Origin: Oscillospiraceae bacterium
Lineage (GTDB): Bacteria > Bacillota > Clostridia > Oscillospirales > Acutalibacteraceae
DNA: 7,134 nucleotides
Direction of reading: 5' to 3'
NCBI GenBank assembly: GCA_019417045.1
Contig: DXWE01000080.1
Location: forward strand, 1 to 7,134
Each line of letters begins with the position of its first letter. Position 1 is the first letter of the stretch. The position numbers and the translations under genes were made by a program. Below the pieces are notes generated by a model. The model searched no databases. It was not told the origin of the DNA and saw nothing but the letters and a program-made list of their open reading frames with translations. This document shows, in pieces, positions 1 to 5,275 of the stretch.

Positions 1-59
1 GGGTCGTTCTGGATCTGGGTGACCAGCACCTCCCGCTCCCGCACCAGCGCTGCCGCCGG
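1..59 (-). other. Inverted fragment of tsf at the window edge
   Basis: The reverse complement of this segment, read from base 59 downward, translates as P-A-AALVREREVLVTQIQNDP. This matches the EF-Ts segment that normally sits just before the GKPE motif (family pattern VPAxALxxExExLxxQxxNDP). It therefore belongs in the same gene as the adjacent plus-strand fragment but faces the other way. The two arms meet at the palindrome GCCGGC (55-60), which fits the codons of both arms: Val-Pro-Ala on the minus arm, Ala-Gly on the plus arm. An assembly or amplification foldback at a contig end is the likeliest cause. A real small inversion is possible but would destroy an essential gene. Confidence 0.8.
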
Positions 60-306
60 CAAGCCGGAGGCGATCATCCACAAGATGGTCGAGGGCCGCA
101 TGAGCAAGTTCTATGAGAACAACTGCCTGATGCAGCAGGCGTTCGTCAAGGACGGCGATATCACGGTCGAGCAGTATGTGCAGAACCAGGCGAAAGCCGC
201 GGGCGGCAATATGAAAGTGGTGGACTATGTCCGCTACGAAAAGGGCGAAGGCCTGCAAAAGCGGGAGGACAACTTCGCCGAAGAAGTCGCCGGCATGATG
301 AAATAA
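1..306 (+). CDS. tsf: Elongation factor Ts, C-terminal part (5' truncated and rearranged)
   Basis: This is the C-terminal end of EF-Ts, the cytoplasmic nucleotide exchange factor that regenerates EF-Tu-GTP during translation. The identification rests on the run from GKPEAII onward (base 58), then KMVEGRMSKFYENN, QQAFVKDGDITVEQYV, and the terminal RYEKGEGLQK...NFAEEVAGMMK, which is the usual ending in clostridial EF-Ts. The stop is TAA at 304-306. The frame is open from base 1, but the residues before GKPE (GSFWIWVTSTSRSRTSA) do not look like EF-Ts, and a GTG at base 19 is not a credible start. The expected upstream residues lie on the opposite strand of bases 1-59 (separate entry). Only about bases 55-306 should be treated as true plus-strand tsf. 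rpsB normally lies upstream of tsf but is outside the window. A terminator follows directly. Confidence 0.93.
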   Translation, partial: GSFWIWVTSTSRSRTSAAAGKPEAIIHKMVEGRMSKFYENNCLMQQAFVKDGDITVEQYVQNQAKAAGGNMKVVDYVRYEKGEGLQKREDNFAEEVAGMMK

Positions 307-319
307 GAGGCATTGTTTT

Positions 320-353
320 GCCGGGCGGATCCGAATGGTTCCGCCCGGCTTTT
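320..353 (+). terminator. Rho-independent terminator of tsf
   Basis: A 10-bp perfect GC-rich stem, GCCGGGCGGA (320-329) with TCCGCCCGGC (340-349), encloses a 10-nt loop and is followed by TTTT at 350-353. It starts 14 nt after the tsf stop codon, so it most likely ends the tsf transcript. Confidence 0.85.
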
Positions 354-365
354 GTCTGTACGGCC

Positions 366-425
366 GCGGATCTCCCCAGCTGCGGATCTCCCCAGCTGCG
401 GATCTCCCCAGCTGCGGATCTCCCC
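366..425. repeat. 16-bp tandem repeat, 3.75 copies
   Basis: The unit GCGGATCTCCCCAGCT occurs three times without mismatch (366-381, 382-397, 398-413), then as a 12-base partial copy ending at 425. Each junction forms the palindrome CAGCTG, and the array is bounded by CGGCCG on both sides. The period is not a multiple of three and the array lies between convergent genes, so it is non-coding. Function unknown; copy number may vary between strains. Confidence 0.95.
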
Positions 426-631
426 GGCCGCCGGCCCCCGATGGTATCTCTGGCCTGGCCTTCTGTCCTGCATAAAGCGGCCCGCGTCCGCCAAAGCACC
501 TGGATTGGAACAGGCATCCGCAGCCAGAGCGTCCGCTGTCGGCAACCGTTTTTCGCAGGCACTCCCGCCCATCCGCCCTGCCGCGAGCAACCTCCGGGAC
601 GACTGGCCGGACAAAATGAGCAGTCACAGAA
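426..631. other. Gene-free spacer between convergent genes
   Basis: This GC-rich stretch between the tandem repeat and the second hairpin holds no supportable gene. Open frames cross it on both strands, but they run through the repeat and the terminator hairpins, lack a convincing ribosome binding site and show no recognisable protein family. I see no tRNA, riboswitch or promoter in it. Confidence 0.6.
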
Positions 632-662
632 CAACCGCCCGCCGGTTTCCGGCGGGCGGTTG
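632..662 (-). terminator. Hairpin terminator of the minus-strand membrane protein gene
   Basis: A perfect 14-bp stem, CAACCGCCCGCCGG (632-645) with CCGGCGGGCGGTTG (649-662), has a 3-nt loop. It lies 18 nt beyond the stop codon of the minus-strand gene. Read on the minus strand the stem ends in TTG and continues TTCTGT, a short imperfect U-tract. The plus-strand exit is equally T-poor (TTGCTTG), so the hairpin may act in both directions, but its position fits the minus-strand gene best. Confidence 0.7.
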
Positions 663-680
663 CTTGTGCGTCAGAGGGGA

Positions 681-2462
681 TCAGGCGGCTGTGGGCGTGG
701 ACTCGTCTGAGGCCGTCTGGCCGGCCGGGTCGCCAGTGGAATTGTCGGCCGGATTGTCGGCCGGGTTGCCCTCCGGGGACTCGTCGGCCGGCTCATCGGC
801 CGCGTTACCCGCCGGCGTGCCACGCTCGATCCCGTTGACCTGCCGGGTGCCGTCGGCGCTGTCGTAATAGGTGAGCGTGAGCGTGTCACCCGCCCGGAAG
901 AACGGCAGCTCCGGCGAGATGGACAGAGGTGCGGTGTACACCGTCGCGTCGCCCTCCAACCGGAAATAGTAGGTGGTGTTGCCGTCAAGCACGACCGCGT
1001 GGATCTCGGAGATCACGCCGGCGGCCTGGTTGCCGTCTCCGGTCGGGATATTCTCATCCGCCTGGAGTTTCTCCATATATGCGGTGCGCGCCTCCGCCAC
1101 CGTTGCACCGGTGCCGACCACCTGGTACTGCTCCACGTCCACAAACGCATACATCTTCACCAGCCCCGCCGCGTCCTTGAGGGACATGAAATAGGTGGGC
1201 CGGTCGGCCACGTTGAGCAGGAGGGGGAAGGTGGCGGTATAGCCGAGATGCTGTACCTGTCCCTGGGCGGAGGTCATGGCGGAGGCCTCCTCCGCGCCCG
1301 GGACGGAATAGAATTTGGTCTCCTTGGTGCGCATGTTCACGAGCACGAACCCGACGTTCGACTGGTCGCTGACCACCGAGGTCATGCCGGTGTACAGGCA
1401 CACGTCGTCCCCGACCGCAATATAGTTGTATCCGGTGGTGGTCTGCAACACGCCGCGCTGCCCGAAGATTGAGTTCCAGAACCCGGACTGGTATTTGCCG
1501 TTATAATTGAGCTGGTCAATCACCAGGTTGGAGAAGAACACCTGGTCCACCCACGTCGGGATCTGCTCGAGCGCATAATACTGGCTCTCGCCGGTGATCG
1601 CGTTGACCAGCACCGCGCCGTCGATGTCCCGGCCGCTCCAGATGCCGATCCGGTAGGTGATGGTCGGCGCGATCCAGAAGGGGGTGCCGGCCTCATCGAT
1701 TTCAAACGAGACCGTGTCGAAGATCTTGGTCGGGTAGTGGAACCGGAGGTACCGGTCGATATTGCGCAGGAAATATTCGCTCTGTGAATATTTGATCCCC
1801 TCCTCCAGCCGGACCAGAGTGGTCTCCTGCGTCACCATATTGACGCTGATATAGGCGGGGATGCCCGCAGACTGGTTGTTGAACCACTTGATGATATCGC
1901 TGTACACGAGCGGTGTGACGCGGGTCGGGGTCCCCTGGTAGTTGATCTGGGTATAGTTGTCCGCAACTTCAAATTGGGACACCAGGTCGGACATTTCGCC
2001 GAGCTTGCGCAGCCCCAGCCGCTCCGCAGTGTCCTTGTCCACCACCGGGATCTGGCTCATGTTCAGCTCCGCCACATCCGTTGCAAAATCGCCCGGCTCG
2101 GTCACCAGCAGGTCCTTGTATTTCGAGGCGTTGAACAGCGGCGCGCCGATGAGGGAGGCCAGCGCCATCAGCAGGATGATCGCGCCCGCGATCAGGGCGA
2201 CGATGGTGGCAGGGCTCTTCTTGTGCGGCGTCCCCTTTTTCCGCTTAAAGAAGGCCGGTATGCGTACCGGCGCGCCGTTCATCTCCACCGTCTGCATCTC
2301 GATCCCGCCGATGAGATTGGTGACAAACACGATGGCGAGACACAGCAGCACAAAAATCCAGAAGTCCGGGCTGACGGGGTTCAGCGGCGGCAGCATGAAC
2401 CAGAACAGCAGAAACATCAGGACCGCCGCCAGCAGAATACGCAGTACACGGGACAGCTTCAA
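681..2462 (-). CDS. Membrane protein with three N-terminal membrane segments and a large extracellular region (function unknown)
   Basis: I do not recognise a named family. With the TTG start at 2462 the protein has 593 residues. Hydrophobic segments lie at about residues 8-24, 33-51 and 85-106, with a basic stretch (FFKRKKGTPHKK) before the third. Residues ~107-470 are probably extracellular. They contain repeated beta-rich motifs such as DGAVLVNAITGESQYYALEQIP (in two parts: 281-290, 291-302) and GFVLVNMRTKETKFYSV (371-387), loosely resembling PepSY-type modules. Residues ~481-546 (GVISEIHAVVLDGNTTYYF onward) look like a small OB-like beta domain. The last ~45 residues are an acidic Pro/Ala/Asp/Asn tail. 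A GTG at 2471 would add three residues, but it overlaps the Shine-Dalgarno sequence AAAAGGAG (2471-2478), which sits 8 nt from the TTG. The gene is divergent from the Ig-like protein operon. A surface or envelope role is inference only. Confidence 0.85.
   Translation of the reverse strand: MKLSRVLRILLAAVLMFLLFWFMLPPLNPVSPDFWIFVLLCLAIVFVTNLIGGIEMQTVEMNGAPVRIPAFFKRKKGTPHKKSPATIVALIAGAIILLMALASLIGAPLFNASKYKDLLVTEPGDFATDVAELNMSQIPVVDKDTAERLGLRKLGEMSDLVSQFEVADNYTQINYQGTPTRVTPLVYSDIIKWFNNQSAGIPAYISVNMVTQETTLVRLEEGIKYSQSEYFLRNIDRYLRFHYPTKIFDTVSFEIDEAGTPFWIAPTITYRIGIWSGRDIDGAVLVNAITGESQYYALEQIPTWVDQVFFSNLVIDQLNYNGKYQSGFWNSIFGQRGVLQTTTGYNYIAVGDDVCLYTGMTSVVSDQSNVGFVLVNMRTKETKFYSVPGAEEASAMTSAQGQVQHLGYTATFPLLLNVADRPTYFMSLKDAAGLVKMYAFVDVEQYQVVGTGATVAEARTAYMEKLQADENIPTGDGNQAAGVISEIHAVVLDGNTTYYFRLEGDATVYTAPLSISPELPFFRAGDTLTLTYYDSADGTRQVNGIERGTPAGNAADEPADESPEGNPADNPADNSTGDPAGQTASDESTPTAA
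741..764. repeat. Perfect 12-bp tandem duplication in the low-complexity tail
   Basis: ATTGTCGGCCGG is repeated exactly at 741-752 and 753-764. On the minus strand it encodes PADN-PADN in the acidic tail of the membrane protein. Related GTCGGCCGG-like units follow to about 803. The 12-bp period keeps the frame, so copy number can change without breaking the gene. Confidence 0.9.
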
Positions 2463-2470
2463 TCCAATCA

Positions 2471-2478
2471 CTCCTTTT
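2471..2478 (-). promoter_or_regulatory. Ribosome binding site selecting the TTG start
   Basis: On the minus strand AAAAGGAG precedes the TTG at 2462-2460 by 8 nt. The alternative in-frame GTG (2471-2469) shares its first base with this site, so it cannot be served by it. This supports the shorter protein. Confidence 0.75.
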
Positions 2479-2485
2479 CACAGCT

Positions 2486-2514
2486 ACCATAGCATATTCT
2501 GCCCCAAATGGCAA
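2486..2514 (-). promoter_or_regulatory. Probable sigma-A-type promoter of the minus-strand membrane protein gene
   Basis: On the minus strand TTGCCA (2514-2509) and TATGGT (2491-2486) are separated by 17 nt, and TGC directly before the -10 box forms an extended -10 element. The predicted transcript would begin near 2479, just ahead of the Shine-Dalgarno sequence. That gives an unusually short leader, which lowers confidence. Confidence 0.45.
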
Positions 2515-2560
2515 GGAAATTCTGCCAGCGCGTGGGGGCAAAAATCCAGCGGAGAAAAGG

Positions 2561-2589
2561 TTGCTTTTCCGAAACAAAATTGATATACT
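2561..2589 (+). promoter_or_regulatory. Sigma-A-type promoter of the three-gene operon
   Basis: TTGCTT (2561-2566) and TATACT (2584-2589) are separated by 17 nt. Transcription would start near 2596, about 28 nt before the GTG start at 2624. The promoter overlaps the in-frame upstream ATG-like extension of the first gene, which argues against the longer reading frame. Confidence 0.75.
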
Positions 2590-2623
2590 AATAGGGATAT
2601 CACAGACGACGGGGGGCGAGAGC

Positions 2624-3439
2624 GTGAAAAAACTGTGGATCGGTTCGGGGATGGTAGTGGCGGTCTGTCTGCTGGCCATCATCCTCTCGTATGCGCTGCG
2701 CGGTGATCCGGCGCCCCTGCGTGTCTCCACCTATGAGACCGCGCTCTCTCCCTATGCCTCGTCGATGCCGTTTGTCGTGGTGAATCTGACGGACACGGAG
2801 ACAGGCTTTTTCCAAAGCTATGAACTCCAGTACGAGAGGGACGGCAGCTGGAAGACACTGCCACAGACCAGCGGGGACGGGCAGGAACTGCGGGTCGGCG
2901 CCAAGGACTATCAGACGGTGACGCTGGATCTCCAGCCCTTCGGGACGCTGGCAAATGGCCGGTACCGCCTGGTTTTGCGCGATACAAACGGCAGAAAATA
3001 TTTCTCGAATGTGTTCACACTGGAGGATGTTGCCGCGGTGGACGGGGTCCCCGAAGAGTCATGGGGAGAGGCGGTACAGGGCGGTGTGTATCCCCCGGCC
3101 GTCCCGTCGGCGGACGACCTGCGGGATCAGCTGAGCGTCAGCTTCCTGCGTGCGGAGGTCGTTGAAAACGGGGGATATGGCGCGGTGCGCCTCTCGCTGG
3201 ACGCGCCGGAATCGCTGGGACAGCAGGAGGTCCTGGCCGAGGTGGGGATCCAGCGGTACGACCCCGATGGGGATCTCTGGGTGGCCAATGTGGGCCTGCG
3301 GCAGGATATCTCCCTGAGCGCGTATCAGGAGCCGGTTTTCCTGCGCCTGGCCGGGGACGAGAGGAGCGGGCGGTACCGGGCGTATCTGTTCGTCTCCTCG
3401 GTCGACAGGATCCTCTACAGTAATGAATTTACGCTTTGA
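2624..3439 (+). CDS. Membrane-anchored protein with two Ig-like domains
   Basis: The 271-residue product has one hydrophobic segment at residues ~5-24 after a short KK start, fitting a signal anchor that leaves the rest outside the membrane. Two similar beta-rich domains follow. Domain 1 (~33-134) ends in GRYRLVLRDTNGRKYFSNVFTL. Domain 2 (~169-271) ends in GRYRAYLFVSSVDRILYSNEFTL at the C-terminus. The pattern of a Y-x-LQYERDGSW strand followed by a final GRYR strand resembles bacterial Ig-like domains of the Big_14 type; this is judged from the pattern, not a search. The GTG at 2624 is preferred because an upstream start at 2561 would lie inside the promoter, and a G-rich site (2611-2616) lies 7 nt before it. 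It heads an operon with the next two genes. The function is unknown; a structural or binding role at the surface is inferred. Confidence 0.85.
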   Translation: MKKLWIGSGMVVAVCLLAIILSYALRGDPAPLRVSTYETALSPYASSMPFVVVNLTDTETGFFQSYELQYERDGSWKTLPQTSGDGQELRVGAKDYQTVTLDLQPFGTLANGRYRLVLRDTNGRKYFSNVFTLEDVAAVDGVPEESWGEAVQGGVYPPAVPSADDLRDQLSVSFLRAEVVENGGYGAVRLSLDAPESLGQQEVLAEVGIQRYDPDGDLWVANVGLRQDISLSAYQEPVFLRLAGDERSGRYRAYLFVSSVDRILYSNEFTL

Positions 3440-3455
3440 AATCCGGATGCCATAC

Positions 3456-3463
3456 GGGGAGGA
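3456..3463 (+). promoter_or_regulatory. Ribosome binding site selecting ATG 3471
   Basis: GGGGAGGA lies 7 nt before the ATG at 3471. It is too close to the in-frame ATG at 3465, and the still earlier ATG at 3423 lies inside the preceding gene without such a site. Confidence 0.75.
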
Positions 3464-3470
3464 AATGCAC

Positions 3471-4001
3471 ATGAAACGGGTCGGGGTCGTCGGGTGTCTG
3501 CTGTGGCTTTGCCTTCTGCTCCTGCCAGGCGGCTGCGCGCTGGCCGGGGAGGGCGAAGGGCCCGCCTCTTCCGCTGTGACGACGGTACAGCCCGAGCCGA
3601 CCGCGTCCCGCACCGAGCCGCAGCTGCTCCCCTTCTCGATCGAAGAGCTGGCGAGTGCGGAACAGATGGAGGAGCTCACGGGCGTTTCGTTCTCGGCGCC
3701 CCAGGTGTTTGAAGACGGTACGCAGCTCTATTTCCTCTCGCAGGACAGCCAGTACAGCGTGCAGATCGACGTGTCGCAGACCACCTATGCGGCGTTTGAC
3801 ATGATGTCCGGCCAGTTCCGGGATGCGGTATCGGTGCCCGATCTCGGGGAAGGGGCCTGGTGGTCGGAGGAGGTGCAGACCCTGCTCTCCTATCAAAACG
3901 GCTATCTGGTCGGGGTGACCGTGGACCTGCCGTCGGAGGGGGAGAGTGCGCCGGCGGACGCCGCACGGGAGATCGCAGAACTGATAGGAAGTCAATTGTG
4001 A
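3471..4001 (+). CDS. Small exported lipoprotein-like protein (function unknown)
   Basis: The 176-residue product starts MKRVGVVG, followed by a hydrophobic core to about residue 19 and then PGGC-ALA. Cys22 could be lipidated, but the residue three before it is Pro rather than the usual Leu, so the lipobox is imperfect. The ALA at 23-25 followed by GEGEG would equally suit signal peptidase I. A Ser/Thr/Pro linker (~31-52) leads to a compact alpha/beta domain (~53-176). The spacing of VPDLGEGAWW, a LLSYQNGYLVGVTVDL strand pair and a final helix AREIAELI resembles small lipoprotein domains of the DUF3558/LpqN-like kind; that resemblance is weak and unverified. The gene begins 31 nt after the Ig-like protein gene and its stop overlaps the next gene's ribosome binding site, so all three are probably co-transcribed. 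Confidence 0.85.
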   Translation: MKRVGVVGCLLWLCLLLLPGGCALAGEGEGPASSAVTTVQPEPTASRTEPQLLPFSIEELASAEQMEELTGVSFSAPQVFEDGTQLYFLSQDSQYSVQIDVSQTTYAAFDMMSGQFRDAVSVPDLGEGAWWSEEVQTLLSYQNGYLVGVTVDLPSEGESAPADAAREIAELIGSQL

Positions 4002-4005
4002 GGAG
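4001..4005 (+). promoter_or_regulatory. Ribosome binding site overlapping the upstream stop codon
   Basis: AGGAG begins on the last base of the preceding TGA stop (3999-4001) and lies 9 nt before the ATG at 4015. This arrangement suggests translational coupling between the lipoprotein-like gene and the phospholipase-like gene. Confidence 0.7.
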
Positions 4006-4014
4006 ACCGGATCC

Positions 4015-4974
4015 ATGCCTGCTGTCATAGCCCATGATTTGTTTGCCCGCCGCGTGTGCGCCCGTCTGAAACAGGAGCGGGACGGTGCACCACTGCCGGC
4101 GGACGCCGCCATCGTCCAGGTGGGGGCACAGGGCCCCGACCTGCTCTATTTCCACCGGGTGTTCCCGTGGCAGCCCGGCCGCTCCTATGCGCGCTATGGG
4201 CTGCGCCTGCACCATATCAGCCCCCGCTGGCTGTTCGACACCTGTGCGGCGGTGATGCGGGGGGACCCGCAGATGGCTGCGGTGGGACAGAGCCTGGTGG
4301 CCGGCTGGCTGTGCCATTACGCGCTCGACCGCACCGTCCACCCGTTTGTGCTCTATTGGCAGCAGGTATTGCAGGAGGAGCAGCCGCGGTATGCCCGGCG
4401 GCCCAATTTCTATCACTATCGAATCGAGAGCGCGCTCGACACCCTCACCCTGCGGTGGGAGAGCGGCCGTTTTGTGGCGGATTTTTCGCTGCCTCGGGTA
4501 CTTCCCCCGCGGGACGACCGCCGGGAGGCGGCGATCGGGCGGTTTCTCTCCCTGGTGCTGTACCGCCTGTTTGAGCTGCCACCCGATCCCGGGCACGCGG
4601 CATTGGCGGTGGGGGATATGCGGCTGGCCATGCGGTGCATGAACGACCCGCATCAGCTGCGCCGCCGGCTCGTGTTCCGCCCGCTGGAGACAGTGGCGAT
4701 GTGCGGGCATGTGGCCTCTTCTCTGCTGCGGCCGGCCATGGCGGACGACTGGGACTATGCCAACCGTGCCCGCCGCGTATGGCACTATCCCGACGATCCG
4801 GAGAGGACCAGCAGCCAGACGTATGCGGAGCTGTATGAGGAGGCGGCCGATGAGGCGGCGCAGATGGTCCGGACGTTTTGGGCCACATGGCGCGCCGGCC
4901 TGCCCGACCTCACGGGGGATCGCGGCTTTTCCAGCAATTTAAGGGGGATATATTCGGAAACATCGGAAGAGTGA
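4015..4974 (+). CDS. Zinc-dependent phospholipase C family protein
   Basis: The 319-residue product carries the hallmarks of the bacterial zinc-dependent phospholipase C superfamily (PF00882). Visible motifs are an N-terminal AHDLF with His7, GAQGPDLLYF with Asp42, the His66-His67 pair, GWLCHYALDRTVHPF with His101, Asp105 and His109, and YHYRIESALD with His134 and Glu138. These match the usual spread of zinc ligands in the family. Classical members hydrolyse phospholipid head groups, and other clostridial homologues are annotated only by family. There is no signal peptide: the chain opens with MPAVIAHDLF, whereas secreted clostridial toxins of this family have one. It is therefore probably cytoplasmic or exported by another route, and its substrate is unknown. 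It is the last gene of the operon, 13 nt after the lipoprotein-like gene, with a terminator 11 nt beyond its stop. Confidence 0.88.
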   Translation: MPAVIAHDLFARRVCARLKQERDGAPLPADAAIVQVGAQGPDLLYFHRVFPWQPGRSYARYGLRLHHISPRWLFDTCAAVMRGDPQMAAVGQSLVAGWLCHYALDRTVHPFVLYWQQVLQEEQPRYARRPNFYHYRIESALDTLTLRWESGRFVADFSLPRVLPPRDDRREAAIGRFLSLVLYRLFELPPDPGHAALAVGDMRLAMRCMNDPHQLRRRLVFRPLETVAMCGHVASSLLRPAMADDWDYANRARRVWHYPDDPERTSSQTYAELYEEAADEAAQMVRTFWATWRAGLPDLTGDRGFSSNLRGIYSETSEE

Positions 4975-4985
4975 AACGGGAGATC

Positions 4986-5023
4986 ACCGGGAGGCCGCAA
5001 TCCTGTCGCGGCCTCCCGGTTTT
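4986..5023 (+). terminator. Rho-independent terminator of the operon
   Basis: A perfect 13-bp stem, ACCGGGAGGCCGC (4986-4998) with GCGGCCTCCCGGT (5008-5020), encloses a 9-nt loop and runs into TTTT (5020-5023). Confidence 0.9.
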
Positions 5024-5164
5024 GTCGTCTGGTGTCGAGGAAGAAATCGGAAACGCGGGAAAATATAACACGAGAATGGAGGCTGATTTGTGTGTATAAT
5101 ACATATCAATCGCGGAATATACCATTTTATTTTGTTTGATAAGTATAAACTTTTGGCAATGGGG

Positions 5165-5192
5165 TTGCTTTTTGGAAACGATGCGGTATAAT
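5165..5192 (+). promoter_or_regulatory. Sigma-A-type promoter of the M23 hydrolase gene
   Basis: TTGCTT (5165-5170) and a consensus TATAAT (5187-5192) are separated by 16 nt. Transcription would begin near 5199, giving a leader of roughly 77 nt. The surrounding 5090-5250 region is much richer in A and T than the coding DNA. Confidence 0.75.
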
Positions 5193-5202
5193 AGATAACA
5201 GA

Positions 5203-5219
5203 TGTTACAAATCTGTAAC
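5203..5219 (+). promoter_or_regulatory. WalR (YycF)-type direct-repeat box
   Basis: TGTTACAAATCTGTAAC fits the published WalR consensus TGTWAH-N5-TGTWAH at every defined position. WalR is the response regulator of the WalRK system that controls peptidoglycan hydrolase genes in Firmicutes, so the target gene class fits well. The box lies downstream of the -10 element, at about +5 to +21, where a bound regulator would be expected to repress. The same bases also form a short inverted repeat (GTTACA/TGTAAC, 4-nt gap), so another OmpR-family regulator or a leader hairpin is an alternative. Confidence 0.6.
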
Positions 5220-5259
5220 CATTTACATCCAATGAATTTAACCGGAACAGTGCTGATAA

Positions 5260-5270
5260 AAAGGGGGTGG
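5260..5270 (+). promoter_or_regulatory. Strong ribosome binding site selecting GTG 5276
   Basis: AAAGGGGGTGG matches the ideal anti-Shine-Dalgarno complement AAAGGAGGTGG in 10 of 11 bases and sits 5 nt before the GTG at 5276. The alternative in-frame GTG at 5267 lies inside this site and is therefore unlikely. Confidence 0.75.
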
Positions 5271-5275
5271 GGACA

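Noticed and set aside
366..425. CRISPR array
   Set aside because: The repeats are only 16 bp and directly abutting, with no variable spacers.
161..634. Minus-strand open frames over tsf and the gap
   Set aside because: They are antisense to the well-supported tsf 3' end and terminator, and their translation has no family features. GC-rich DNA produces such open frames by chance.
313..867. Plus-strand open frames across the tsf-membrane protein gap
   Set aside because: They run through the tsf terminator, the 16-bp repeat, the second hairpin and the antisense of the membrane protein's 3' end. Their composition is low-complexity, no credible ribosome binding site precedes them, and the repeat period would shift the frame.
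5095..5100. Perfect TATAAT as an additional promoter
   Set aside because: No acceptable -35 hexamer exists at 16-19 nt upstream, and TG is not in the extended -10 position. The better promoter lies at 5165-5192.
5203..5219. Leader hairpin acting as a riboswitch or attenuator
   Set aside because: The inverted repeat is only 6 bp, no aptamer-like structure or terminator follows before the start codon, and the direct-repeat reading as a regulator site explains the bases better.
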